Made by a program: the position numbers and the translations under genes. A DNA stretch of 64,000 bases from Antilocapra americana (lineage: Eukaryota; Chordata; Mammalia; Artiodactyla; Antilocapridae). The notes beneath the pieces are model-generated. The model had not been told where the DNA came from and searched no databases. It was given only the letters and a program-made list of their open reading frames with translations. Location of the stretch: NCBI GenBank assembly GCA_007570785.1, contig ML661885.1:30759232-30823231 (forward strand). The letters run 5' to 3'. Positions 45,271-57,335 of this stretch are shown piece after piece. Within the stretch, counting starts at the first letter, position 1; each line of letters starts with the position of its first letter.

Positions 45271-48200
45271 CAAATGGGTATATCTTTCCTTTTCTCCTTT
45301 GTTTTCCACTTCTCTTCTTTTCACAGCTATTTGTAAGGCCTTCTCAAACAGCCATTTTATTTTTTTGCATGTCTGTTTCTTGGGGATGGTCTTGATCCCT
45401 GTCTACTGTGTCATGAACCTCCATCCATACTTCAGGCACTCTATCAGATATAACCCCTTGAATCTATTTGTCATTCCACGGTAGAATTGTAATGGATTTG
45501 ATTTAGGTCATACCTGAATGGTCTAGTGGTTTTCCCTACTTTATTCAATTTAAGTCAGAATAAATTGAACTGATCATGAACTTCAGGCAATAAGGAGTTC
45601 ATGATCTGAGCCACAGTCAGCTCCTGGTCTTGTTTTTGTTGACTGTTTAGAGCTTCTCCATCTTAGGATGCAAATAATGTAATCAATCTGATTTCAGTGT
45701 TGGCCATAGGTAGATGTCCACGTGTAGTCTTCTCTTGTGTTGTTGCAAGAGGGTATTTGCTATGACCAGTGCATTCTCTTGGCAAAACTTTATTAGCTTT
45801 TGCCCTGCTTCATTGTGTATGCCAAGGCCAAATCTGCCTGTTACTCCAGGTGTTTCTTGACGTCCTACTTTGCATTCCAGACCCCTATAATGAAAAGGAC
45901 ATCTTTTTTGGGTGTTAGTTTAGAAGATCTTGTAGGTCTTCATAGAACCGTTCAACTTCAGCTTTTTCAGCATTACTTCTTGGGGCATAGACTTGGATTA
46001 CCATAATTTTAAATGGCTTGCCTTGGAAACAAACAGAGATGATTCTGTCATTTTTGAGATTGCATCCAAGTACTGCATTTCAGACTCTTTTGTTGACTAT
46101 GATGGCTACTCCATTTCTTCTAAAGGATTCTTTCTTACAGTAGTAGACATAATGATCATCATAGTTAAATTCACTCATTCCAGTCCTTTTTACATCGCTT
46201 ATTCCTAAAATGTCAACGGTCACTCTTGCCATCTCCTGTTTGACCACTTCCAATTTGCCTTGATTCATGAACCTAACATTCCAGGTTCCTATGCAATATT
46301 GCTCTTTACAGCATTGGCACTTGCTTCCATCACCAGTCACAGCCACAACTGGGTGTTGTTTTTGCTTTGGCTCTGTCTCTTCCTTCTTTCTAGAGTTATT
46401 TCTCCACTGATCTCCAGTAGCACCTACTGACCTGGGGAGTTCATCTTTCAGTGTCCTATCTTTTTGCCTTTTCATAGTGTTCAAAGGGTTCTCAAGACAA
46501 GAATACTGAAGTGGTCTGCCATTCTCTTCTCCAGTGGACGACATTTTGTCAGAAATCTCCACCATACCCGTCTGTCTCGGGTAGCCCTAGACGGCATGGC
46601 TCATAGTTTCACTGAGTTATATAAGGCTGTGGTCCATGTGATTAGATTGGCTAGTTTTCTGTGATCGAGGTTTTCAGTCTGTCTTCCCTCTCATGGAGAA
46701 GGATAAGAGGGTGATGGAAGCTTCCTTATGGGAGAGACTGACTGAGGGTGGAACTGGGTCTTGTTTTGACTGGGGGGGGATGCTAAGTTAATCTTTAATG
46801 GAATTTTCTGTTGATAGGAGAGCTGTGTTCCCTCCCTGTTATTTACCTGGGGCCTAACTATGGTGGAGGTAATGAAGAATATGGTGATCTCCTTTAAAAG
46901 ACCCCATGCAAGTACTGCTACACTCACTGCCCCCAACCCTCCAACAGGCCACCACCAACCCACACCTCCACTGGAGACTCCTGAACACTCACAGGCAAGT
47001 CTGGGTCAGTCTCCTATGGAGCCACTGCTCCTCTCTCCTGGGTCGTGGTACACAAGGTCCTGTATCCCAGCCTTGTGTGAGATTTGGCAACTTTACAGTG
47101 GGGTTAATGGTGACCTCTTCCAAGAGGGCTTGTGCCATAACCTTGTCTGCTACACTGAGCACGTGTCCCTGTTGCAGAACACTGCTGACTCATACCTCCA
47201 CAGGAGCCACTCAAACACAGTTTATCTCAGTCTCTGTGGGGCCCCAGGGTCCTGGTGCTGGAGCCTTCTGAGCATCTCTCTGGTGGGAATGGTGTTTGAT
47301 TGGGAATGCAAATTCGCCCCTCCTGCAGTCTTGCCAGTGTTTCTCCTTTGCACTTGGACATGGGGTATATCCTCACAGTCGCTCCAGGACCTACTGTTTT
47401 ACTGGGGTTTCTCTGACTCTGAACATGAGATATCTCCTCATGGCCAGTCCAGTGAAGCACAGATGCTGCTCCTGACTTTGGACATGGGGTATCTCCTTAT
47501 GGCTGGTCTAGCATAAAGCAGCCGCCACTCCTGACCTTGGACCTGGGGTATCTCCTCTAGGCTGCTTGCCACTCTAGTGCAAAGTTCAAAAATTTACAAG
47601 GAGAGATAAAAAAAAAGCCTTCCTCAGTGATTAGTGCAAAGAAACAGAGGAAAACAATAGAATGGGACCCACACTTATGCCAGAGACTCCTGGATATTCA
47701 CGGACAAGTCCAGGTCAGTTGCTTGTGGGAATGCAAAGTCAAGTGGGCCTTAGGAAGCATCACTGTGAACAAAGTTAGTACAGGTGATGGAATTCCAGCT
47801 AAACTATTTCAAATCCTAAAAGATGATGCTGTGAAAGTGCTGCACTCAATATGCCAGCAAATTTGGAAAACTCAGCAGTGGCCACAGGACTGGAAAAGGT
47901 CAGTTTTCATTCCAATCCCTAAAAAGGCAATGCCAAAGAATGCTCAAACTACCACACAATTGTATTCATTTCACATGCTAGCAAAGTAATGCTCAAAATC
48001 CCCCAAGCCAGGCTTCAACAGTATATGAACTGTGACCTTCCAGATGTTCAAGCTGGTTTTAGAAAAGGCAGAGGAACCAGAGATCAAATTTCCAACGTCC
48101 ATTGGATCATCGAAAAAGCAAAAGAGTTCCAAAAAACATCTATTTCTGCTTTATTGACTATGCCAAAGCCTTTGACAATGTGGATAACAATAAACTGTGG

Positions 48201-49225
48201 AAAATTCTGAAACTGATGGGCATACCAGACCACCTGAGCTGCCTCTTTAGAAATCTGTATGCAGGTCAGGAAGCAACAGTTAGAACTGGACCTGGAACAA
48301 TAGACTGGTTCCAAATAGGAAAAGGAGTACGTCAAGGCTGTATATTGCTACTCTGCTTATTTAACTTATATGCAGAGTACATCATGAGAAACTCTGGGCT
48401 GGAAGAAGCACAAGCTGGAATCAAGATTGCCGTTAAGAAATATCAATAACCTCAGATATGCAGATGACACCACCCTTACGGCAGAAAGTGAAGAAGAACT
48501 GAATAGCCTCTTGAAAGTGAAAGAGGAGAGTGAAAGAGTTGGCTTAAAGCTCAACATTCAGAAGACTAAGATTATGGCATCCGGTCCCATCACTTCATGG
48601 CAAATAGATGGGGAAACAGTGGAAACAGTGACAGAGTTTGTATTTTTGGGCTCCAAAATCACTGCAGATTGTGACTGCAGTCATGAATTTAAAATATGCT
48701 TACTTCTTGGAAGAAAAGTTATGACCAACCTGGATAGCATATTGAAAAGCAGAGACATTACTTTGCCAACAAATGTCTGTCTAATCAAGGCTATGGTTTT
48801 TCCAGTAGTCATGTATGGATATGAGAGGTGGACTATAAAGAAAGCTGAGTGCCAAAGAATTCATGCTTTTGAACTGTGGTGTTGGAAAAGACTCTTGAGG
48901 GTCCCTTGGACTGCAAGGCAATTCAACCAGTTCCTCCTAAAGGAGATCAGTCCTGAGTGTTCATTGGAAGGACTGATGTTGAGATTGAAACTCCAGTATT
49001 TTGGCCACTTGTGAAAGAAATAACTCATTTGCAAAGACCTTGATGCTGGCAAAGATTGAAGGTGGGAGGAGCAGGGGACAAGATGAGATCGCTGGATGGC
49101 ATCACCAACTCAATGGACGAATTTTAGTAGACTTGGAGTTGGTGATGGACAGGGAGGCCTGGCGTGTTGCAGTCCATGGGGTTGCAGAGTTGGACACGAA
49201 TGAGCGACTCAACTAAACTGAACTG
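45271..49225 (+). mobile_element. BovB LINE, near-complete, 5' inversion plus internal patch
   Basis: The near-perfect duplication aaagaggaaatt / aaagaagaaatt at 45259-45270 and 49226-49237 encloses the insertion. From about 45277 to 47595 it is antisense: 5' UTR and endonuclease region, with a 161-aa minus frame at 46080-46565 spanning the start of the endonuclease. From about 47598 to 49225 it is sense: reverse transcriptase with RYADDTTLTAES near 48450, then the 3' end. Only about 30 bp of BovB seem missing at the inversion joint. Within the sense part, 47669-47735 is 5'-UTR antisense sequence replacing about 240 bp. Stops and frameshifts make it non-functional. Confidence 0.94.
47350..47560 (-). 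repeat. Array of ~60-bp units in BovB 5' UTR
   Basis: Four copies of a unit resembling 'ttggacatggggtatctcct' (plus-strand reading) occur near 47355, 47420, 47480 and 47539, so the spacing is about 59-65 bp. Two diverged relatives are near 35680 and 35780 in the other BovB 5' UTR. They look like monomeric repeats at the 5' end of the element. Confidence 0.75.
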
Positions 49226-49237
49226 AAAGAAGAAATT

Positions 49238-50139
49238 ATAAAGCATAGTTTTAATAAGCGATTTTTTAACTGTAGAATTATTTTATTTTTTGGAAAGCTA
49301 GTTTGTGAATGTTAGGGTTTCTGGGGATCACCACTCTAAAACTGCACTAGATTACATGTTAATTTTTATTTCAAAAAAACATGTTTATTATGCATTTTAA
49401 TACTAGAGAATATAATGTCATATAATCACTGCTTGTAAACAATGTCTTTTAAATGTCAAATAAACAATTGCCTGAAAAGCTAGGTAATTATTTCTATTTT
49501 ATAGTTACTTTAAACTGATGGAACATCCAAGTTTGTTTTCTTCTACCTAATTACTTTTGATATCATAAGCTCCTCACATATTCTTTTTAAGAAATTCATT
49601 TCATTGGACAGTTTCTTATACTGCCACTGCAAAAACACAATCAAGCCAAAGCAACAGTACAGTGTATCATTAAGATTCTGTCCTAGTTTCCAGCCCTTCT
49701 TGTGGCCACAGACAGTCTATGAAGTTGATTGTATAGTAATGGAAGGAAGGGTTGGAGGAAATAATCTTAGTGTAATATTCCAAGTAGTATCTGTTTTTCT
49801 AATTAGATGCTTATAGCTGTTTGATAGCTATAGGTCTGAGGTCACACTACCCAGAAAGAAGGATTGAAAAGTTGCTCTTTTATCATCATTAAGAAATTCA
49901 AACATGCATGCTTCAGCAGTATCTCATAATTGGTGGGACTGATACTGATGAACCTGACAAGGATACTGGGTATGTTAAAAATTCATATTCTCTGAGTTTC
50001 TAACATTTCTAAGGGCCAAGTCGGCTTTAGAAAAAGAATTTTATTATAAATAGTATTTTAGAAAACATGAGCTTTTGCCTAAAAAGATTTATGACAGTTT
50101 GATTTCACTTGTTTGACTTAGTTAGAATAGAATGCTAGA
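49238..50139. other. Unassigned AT-rich interval
   Basis: The 70-aa frame at 49604-49816 has no supportable identity. No repeat recognised. Confidence 0.45.
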
Positions 50140-50345
50140 TTTATAATATAAAAAAATAGATATGCAACAAGCAAAAAAGGTTTATTGTATAGCATAGGAA
50201 ACTAGCATCAATATATGTAATAATCTATAGTGGAAAATAATTTTAAAAATAATATATGTGTATAAGTGAATCACCTTTCTGTGCACTTGAAACACTTTAA
50301 GTCAACTATACATCAATGAAGTATATTCATATAAAAAAAGAAAAA
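50140..50345 (+). mobile_element. Old L1 3' terminal fragment
   Basis: It matches the end of ancient L1 3' UTRs: 'ttattgtatagcataggaaa' at 50181, 'cacttgaaacactttaagtc' near 50284, and an A-rich end at 50331-50345. Confidence 0.75.
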
Positions 50346-51341
50346 GTATTTTTAAGCATTTGTTTGCAAAATCAAGTTGGTGACTGAGGTCTACACATTA
50401 TTTCAAAATTATCAGAATAAAAAGTAAGCTAATATGAAAAAAATTTCAGGAGGACTGAATCTAAAGTTCTGTAACTTTAAGTCAAAAATGTAAATAAAAC
50501 AAAAGGAAGAAAAATTTAAAGAAATCGCTATTAAAGTATCAATAGCCCTCTACTTGACAGAGCTTTTCCCAGCCAGAGTTTCTGATATTTCTCTATTACT
50601 TTGTCAGTTTTATTTAATTTTAAAATATACTGACAAATACTAGTGTCTTGATGTATGAAATGCACTGTGGATCAAGAGATGTGAAATCTCTGTAAATAGG
50701 GTTAAGTAATTTCTAGTATTACTTTTATGAATATGCTGCAAAAATATATAAAGCAACAGTTAGCAACATGTATATTAATAAATCTGGCTTTCTTATGGTA
50801 GAAAATAAAAGTATTACAAAAATTAAAATATTACAAAATCTTATTATCACTGTATCTGTCTAAAGAGGTCAAAATCATTTACAAATCCTCAACCAAAATG
50901 TGTTTCATCTTATGCATTGCCATGTTATGCTCTCGAGAGAAAAAAGTTAAGAACCATACTCTTAACCCTGTTTAGTGAAAAAGACCTTTAAAAAAAAATC
51001 AAATAATTTAGTTTGTATGTTTAATTGTACTTTCCTGTTTTCTGATGCTAATATAATCCCATGACACTTGTGGTTCAAAAAAAGAGAAACAGTGACAGGA
51101 AAAAAAAAAGGAGAAGAGAAATGCCTAGGTAAGAATATTCTGTTGAGAAATAGGGCAAACTTAAAGTAACTGACCTTGCGTAGTGTATGTGAGCCAGGAA
51201 TATTTATGCCCATTATTAAATTTTCAATCAAATGTTCATAAATGACTGTGGTATTGACTATTGTATTCAGGTCACACCTGCTCTCAGGAGCACTACACTA
51301 AGCAGTCTGGTTGCAAAGACAGCTTTTCATTAGTAGTGTTG
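50346..51341. other. Unassigned AT-rich interval
   Basis: No repeat or gene recognised. Confidence 0.45.
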
Positions 51342-51546
51342 TAAGTGTTAGTTGCTCAGTTGTGCCTGACTCTTTGCAACCCCATGGACTGCAGCCCACC
51401 AGGCTCCTCTCTCCGTTACATTTCCAGGCAAGGATACTGGAGTGGGTTGCCATTTCCTTCTCCAGGGGATTTTCCCAACCCAGGGATCGAACCTGGGTCT
51501 CCTGCGCTGCAGGCAGATTCTTTACCAACTGAGCTACAAGGGAAGC
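51342..51546 (-). mobile_element. Bov-tA SINE
   Basis: Full-length minus-strand copy with little divergence; the B-box-like 'gggatcgaacctgg' is intact in reverse at about 51482. Frames of 71-100 aa on either strand derive from it. Confidence 0.94.
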
Positions 51547-52204
51547 GCATTCCACAATAGCCAGGGTATTTTTACTCTGGATTTGCAGTTTGTGAAGAAA
51601 GACCTTGAAAACAGATTTATAGACTTAAACTTGTTTGACAGTTATAGTAAATTCTATTTCAAAAACAACAACAAAGAAAAGAGGAAATTTATTTTTATTG
51701 ATCATAAAATCACAGCCTTCAGTTTTGTTGTACATGAATTTTAAGTGGCTCAAAGTTAATATTCTCAATAGATGTTATAAAATTACTACATCTGATTTTC
51801 TTAAAAGTAACTTGTTTAAAACGCAAGATATTTGCCTTCTTTTAGTATATAAAGACAACATGAAAATGAAAATGGGTAAAAATTTATATATCTCTTATAT
51901 AATAAGGTGTAATGTAAAATATACCATCTTAGAATGCAAGCCATGTTTAGTGAGATCAATATGCACAAAATAAGCAAATACATATTAAATAATTTCCCCT
52001 GCCTACAAAAACCTAACCATTAATGTTTTATTAAATGTATATTCTAATTACTGACTATATTTTTGCTGCTTAACTAGTTTTTTTTTATAGTTTTAATTCT
52101 ACCATTGTTTAAAATCAAGAAGCACTCATTCTGTGTGTGTGTGTGCATGTACTAATCTCTCTGTATGTAGAAAAGTAGTTCATTGGTGGCACACACAAAC
52201 ACCA
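51547..52204. other. Unassigned AT-rich interval
   Basis: Includes a short TG repeat at about 52132-52148. No gene recognised; the 112-aa frame at 51635-51973 is AT-driven and has no known motif. Confidence 0.4.
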
Positions 52205-52290
52205 TTTTATGCTAATACTAACTTATTTAATAACTACAGATTTGTAGTGTATTTTGAAATCAGGGCATGCAATGCCTCCAAGGAAGGCAT
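52205..52290 (-). mobile_element. Short L1 fragment
   Basis: Antisense ORF2 block ('ttttatgctaatactaactt', then 'ttgaaatcagggcatgcaat') like that at 33500-33560. Short and diverged. Confidence 0.5.
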
Positions 52291-52379
52291 CCTTTGATCC
52301 CTCAAGAGGGACATTTTTTTGTTAGTTTGTTTCATTCTGGACCCTTTATATACTTCTGTTTATCTTGGTGCTCTGAAAA

Positions 52380-52830
52380 TTCATTTATATATAAATTATA
52401 TATAATAAATATACTACATATATTACAATATATATTATATATAAATATAATATTTATAAACTACAAATACTTTATATAATTTTTATTAAACTGAAATTAT
52501 TCATAACTTATCTGTAACTTATAAGATATAATTACTTATATTATGACAAGTATATTACACAATTAATTATAATTAATTATAACTTATTAATACATAATTC
52601 AGTCTATTTCCAATATATAATCGAATATTAAATTATAATAATAAAATAATCTATACTAGTATAAATATATACTTTTATAAATTTATAAATATATTTATAA
52701 AATATTAATATAAATTAATGATTTATGGTGTAATTCTTATTAAATTATATATAGTTACTTATAAATTAATATAATTGATGCATATAATATACACTAATAT
52801 TCTATATATATAATATTCAAGGTTTTCTAA
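52380..52830. repeat. Extremely AT-rich low-complexity block
   Basis: About 450 bp made almost only of A and T, with many short palindromes (tatata, ttataa, aattaatt). Units such as 'taattataattaattata' recur near 52563-52580. Confidence 0.85.
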
Positions 52831-53243
52831 TCTATAGCCACCACATATACATCTGAAAAAAATATGCTACACTGTTATTTCATTTCACTAATGAAATAAA
52901 AAAAACTACACTCTAGAACCTTAAACCTAAAATTATAACACAAATGCAAAAAAAAATTGTTCAAGATTTATGTGCATGAGAAATAGCTAAGCACTAGAGA
53001 AAACCCACAATGACTGCTAGATTTATATCTACAACAGTTAACTAAAGTGAGCAGACTTCTCTACAAATAATGACAAAGATATTGTCATAAAGACAAGATA
53101 GATAAAATAAGATAACTGTATTATAATAAAAGAACTAGTGGATAACCTTCCCTAGAGAAGGCAAAGGTTTTACAAAGCATAAAATATTGTAGGGGCAATC
53201 ATTATTGTCGCTTTTCCTTTTACTAATCAGAATTTTATCATTC
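52831..53243. other. Unassigned AT-rich interval
   Basis: No repeat or gene recognised. Confidence 0.4.
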
Positions 53244-53253
53244 AAGAATATTT

Positions 53254-54561
53254 AAAATTAAAAGCTTCTGCACAACAAATGAAACTATAAGCGAGGTGAA
53301 AAGGCAGCCTTCAGAATGAGAGAAAATAATAGCCTATGAAGCAACGGACAAACAATTAATCTCAAAAATATACAAGCAACTCCTGCAGCTCCATTCTAGA
53401 AAAATAAACGACCCAATCAAAGAGTGGGCCAAAGAACTTAACAGACATCTCTCCAAAGAAGACATACAAATTGCTAACAAACACATGTAAAGATGCTCAA
53501 CATCACTTATTATCAGAGAAATGCAAATCAAAATCACAATGAGGTACCACTTTACACCAGTCAGAATGGCTGCCATCCAAAAGCCTACAAGCAATAAATG
53601 CTGGAGAGGATGTGGAGAAAAGGGAACTCTCTTACACTGTTGGTGGGAATGCAAACTAGTACTTCCACTATGGAAAACAGTGTGGAGATTCCTTAAAAAA
53701 CTGCAAATAGACCTGCCATATGACCCAGCAATCCCACTGCTGGGCATATACACTGAGAAAACCAGAATTGAAAGAGACACGTGTACCTGAATGTTCATCG
53801 CTGCATTGTTTACAATAGGCAGGACATGGAAGCAACCATAGATGCCCTTCAACTGAGGAATGGATAAGAAAGCTGTGGTACATATACACAATGGAATATT
53901 AATCAGCATTAAAAAAAAACTTCATTTGAATCAGTTGTACTCAGGTGGATGGAACTGGAGCCCATTATCCAGAGTGAAGTAAGCCAGAAGCAAAAACAAT
54001 ACAGTATACTAATGTATATATATGGAATTTAGAAAGATGGTAAGGAGAACCCTGCATGCGAGACAGCAAAAGGAACGCAGATGTATAGAACAGACTCGTG
54101 GACTCTGTGGAAGAGGGCAAGGGTGGGATGATATGGGAGAATGGCATTGAAACATGTTAATTATCATATGTGAAATCAATCGTCAGCCCAGGTTTGATGC
54201 TTGGGGCTGGTGCACCAAGATGTTCCAGGGGGAGGGAATCGGGAGGGAGGAGGGAGGGGGTTTCTGGAGGGAGAGCATATGTAAACCCATGGCAGTTTCA
54301 TGTCATTGTATGGCAAAACCAACACAATAAAGTAAAGAAAATTAAAAAAAAAAAAAGAAACATGATAATTATCATATGTGAAATCAATCGCCAACCCAGG
54401 TTTGATGCTTGGGGCTGGTGCACCGGGATGACCCAGGGGGAGGGAATCGGAGGGAGGAGGGAGGGGGGTTCTGGAGGGGGAGCATATGTATACCCATGGC
54501 GGATTCATGTCAATGTATGGCAAAACCAACACAATAAAGTAAAGAAGATTAAAAAAAAAAA
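53254..54561 (+). mobile_element. L1, 5'-truncated, with tandem 3' UTR and one TSD pair
   Basis: It runs from within ORF2 ('aaaattaaaagcttctgcac') through the CWWEC-type C-terminus (near 53650) to the 3' UTR and an A-rich tail at about 54343-54356. A second copy of the last 205 bp of 3' UTR with its own A tail follows (54357-54561). The duplication aagaatattt at 53244-53253 and 54562-54571 lies outside both copies. ORF2 contains stops. Confidence 0.93.
54149..54561 (+). repeat. Tandem duplication of L1 3' UTR, period 208 bp
   Basis: Unit 1 is 54149-54356 and unit 2 is 54357-54561. Both begin at 'gaaacatg' and end in a poly-A run, and they differ by a modest number of substitutions. The 155-aa frame 54170-54637 spans both units because they share the frame; it is not a gene. 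Confidence 0.93.
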
Positions 54562-54571
54562 AAGAATATTT

Positions 54572-55879
54572 CTTTTGTCAAAGTATTGCACACAGTACCA
54601 GTCAAGCAGTAAGAAGTACATGAGAAGTATATCATGACTAATGCTATGGAAAATTGAACAAGGCAAAAAACGAACCTTCTCTGAAAAAGTATACGATATT
54701 GTGTTAATTTTTAGGAGCTAGAAGGTGAGTTGTTCAAAGCAGTAAATGATATGATTATATATATATATATATAATATTTTATCTTATCTTTTTTTTAAAC
54801 TTGTAATTAATGGCACATTAAACAACATATAAAATATTGCTAAATCAATGAAAAAGATAGATGAACAAATATCTTGGAAGCTAAAATACAGACAAACAAA
54901 AACTTAAAAATTTTGAAAAATCAAGCAACGTGAAATGTATTATAATATTTTGAAGAATTGAGGAAAAGTAAGAAAAAGCCAATAAGCAAAATATTTTCAT
55001 CAAGAATTCAAAAACTTCTTGGACACAGAGACACCATATACCTCAGAAGCCAGGGATGTAGACTGGGGCTAAAAACAAGATTGGTGGAAAGATTTATGAG
55101 GAGAAGTTAAACGTTTAAATTCTTTTTTGTACATTACATAGCATATGAGTGAACATCTGTACCAGATAAGAATCTGAATGGTAGGGTAGAGAGGAATTAT
55201 TGTTTGGTCCCTGGAAAATTTTGCAAACCCAAGGAAAGAAGAAACCAGCATATAAAAATAAGATAATTAAAAGAAACACATTTTGATAACTCCAGTCCAT
55301 CTTTTATTTATCAGGTCCCAGAATTCTGACAACCACTCTCAAATCCTCTAAGTAAAAGTCTGATATATATCTCTCTGAGCAACTAACCAAAACAAGAAAA
55401 CAAACGTATCAAGAAAACGATTTAAGGAATGCATAATGAAAAGTGTCTTGCTGTTTCATACCAAATTTGTGAAGATCATATGTCAATATATATTTTAATA
55501 TTGTTTTAAATCACACAGGGAAATGTACTGTCAGGAATTCAGTAGAAACAAAACTTCTGAATGAAAGAGAAAAACAGCAAAAGAAAAAGGAAAGAGTTAT
55601 TACAGTAACCAAAAATAATTGCAAAAAAACTATAATTATTTCATAAAAATACCAATAGTAGAATAAAAGCATACTTATAAATATGAATACATATTGAATA
55701 TACATTAATACAATAATAATTATATTCCTATGTATATCAAATATATATAATAACAATATAAAGTGATTATGAAGAGTGGAAGATAAAGTGAGAAAACTTC
55801 CAAGTGACAGCTTATGGTGAACGAACCTAAGATTTAAGACCATAAAACCCTTGTAAGAAAACACAGGCAGTATGGTCCT
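54572..55879. other. Unassigned AT-rich interval
   Basis: Contains a TA microsatellite at about 54754-54773. The 124-aa minus frame 55511-55885 is T/F-rich on an AT-rich background and is not supported as a gene. Confidence 0.4.
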
Positions 55880-56845
55880 TAACATTGGTCTTGGAGATGA
55901 TTTCTTAAATCTGACACTAGAAGCAAAAACGACAAAACCAGAAATAAATAATTAGGACAACGTCACAGTAAAAAGTTTTTACACAGCCAAGAAAACCAAA
56001 AAAAAAAAAAAAAAGGAAAGGCAATCTACTGAATGGGAGAAAATACTTGAAAATTATATACTGAATACGGGTTAATATCAACAAAACAAAAATACATATA
56101 AAACCCATACCAAAATAAATTCTGATTAAAATATAGGCAGAAGATCTGAACAATTTTCCAAAGAAGACATACAGATAGCCAATAGCACATTAAAAGATGC
56201 TCAATATAAGTAATCATCAGGGAAATGCAAATCAAAACCACAGTAACATACCACCTCACACCTGCTCGAATGACTATTATCAAAAAGACAAGAAATAATC
56301 AAGTGTAGGCAAGGATAAGGAGAAAAGAGAATCTTTGTGCACTGTAGATGGGAATGTAAATTGGTGCAGTCACTTTGGAAAGTCATATAAAGTTCTTCAA
56401 AAAAATTAAAAGTATGATAAGTGATTCCACTTCTGGATATTTATCCAAGGAAAATTAAAGCACTAAATCAAAAGACACACACATGTTCATGTTCACCGCA
56501 GCATTATTTACAATAGCTAAGACATGGAACAAGCTAAGTGTTCACTGATGGATGAATGAAGAAAATATTATATATTTGTATATAAATAGAGATTACTAAA
56601 CCATAAAAAAGCATGTAATCTTGCCATTTGTAACAACATGAATACACCTTGAGACATTATGTTAAGAGAGATGAATCAGACAAAAAAAGACAAATGTCAT
56701 ATGATCTACCTTATATGTGCAGTTGGAAAATAAAACACAACACAACAATAATGAGCTCATAGATATACAGAGGACAGATTGGTGACTGCCAGATGTGGGG
56801 ATGCGGAGTGGGAGAAATGAGTGAAGGCAATCAAAAGCTAAAACG
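55880..56845 (+). mobile_element. Old L1 ORF2 C-terminus and 3' end
   Basis: Diverged L1: ORF2 blocks 'tactgaatgggagaaaatac' (56028) and 'gcaaatcaaaaccacagtaa' (56227), then 'gcattatttacaatagctaa' (56501) and the 3' UTR block around 56770-56800. It is older than the L1 at 53254. A poly-A run at 55997-56013 is internal. Confidence 0.82.
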
Positions 56846-56979
56846 AAAACAAAAACAAGGGCTATTCCTAGTTACATTGCTTTTGATGTTGAACCTATTG
56901 ATTATTTAGTGAGGGCTTTGGGATTTTCATGATATAGAATCATTCCAATTCTAGCTCTATGTCCTAGGAATCATTTACA

Positions 56980-57232
56980 TTACTGAAACTCCAATATTTT
57001 TGCTACCTCATGCAAAGAGTTAACTCATTGGAAAAGACCCTAATGCTGGGAAGGACTAGGGGCAAGAGGAGAAGGGGATGACAGAAGATAAGATGGCTGC
57101 ATGGCATCACTGAATCAATGGACATGGGTTTGGGTGGATTCCAGGAGTTGGTGTTGGACAGGGAGGCCTGGCGTGCTGTGATTCATGGGGTGGCAAAGAG
57201 TCAGACATGACTGAGCGACTGAACTGAACTGA
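56980..57232 (+). mobile_element. BovB LINE 3' end
   Basis: The last ~250 bp of BovB, ending in 'gcgactgaactgaactgaaa', followed by a poly-A run (57243-57260). Confidence 0.92.
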
Positions 57233-57308
57233 AACAGGAGGGAAAAAAAAAAAAAAAAAACATGCACAAAAGATATAGTAAGAGAAATCCGTAGTAAATC
57301 AGGGGGAA

Positions 57309-57335
57309 ACACACACACACACACACACACACACA
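57309..57335 (+). repeat. AC dinucleotide microsatellite
   Basis: About 13 uninterrupted AC units. Confidence 0.95.

Noticed and set aside
54170..54637. 155-aa open frame with two similar halves, suggesting a repeat protein
   Set aside because: The repeat is the tandem L1 3' UTR; UTR sequence is non-coding and the poly-A runs translate to lysines.
55511..55885. 124-aa minus-strand frame, Phe/Ile/Leu/Tyr-rich
   Set aside because: AT-rich composition alone yields such frames; there is no motif, no upstream context and no similarity I can name.
57309..57335. AC repeat, TA repeats and other short tandem arrays as CRISPR-like structure
   Set aside because: They are simple eukaryotic microsatellites without spacers.
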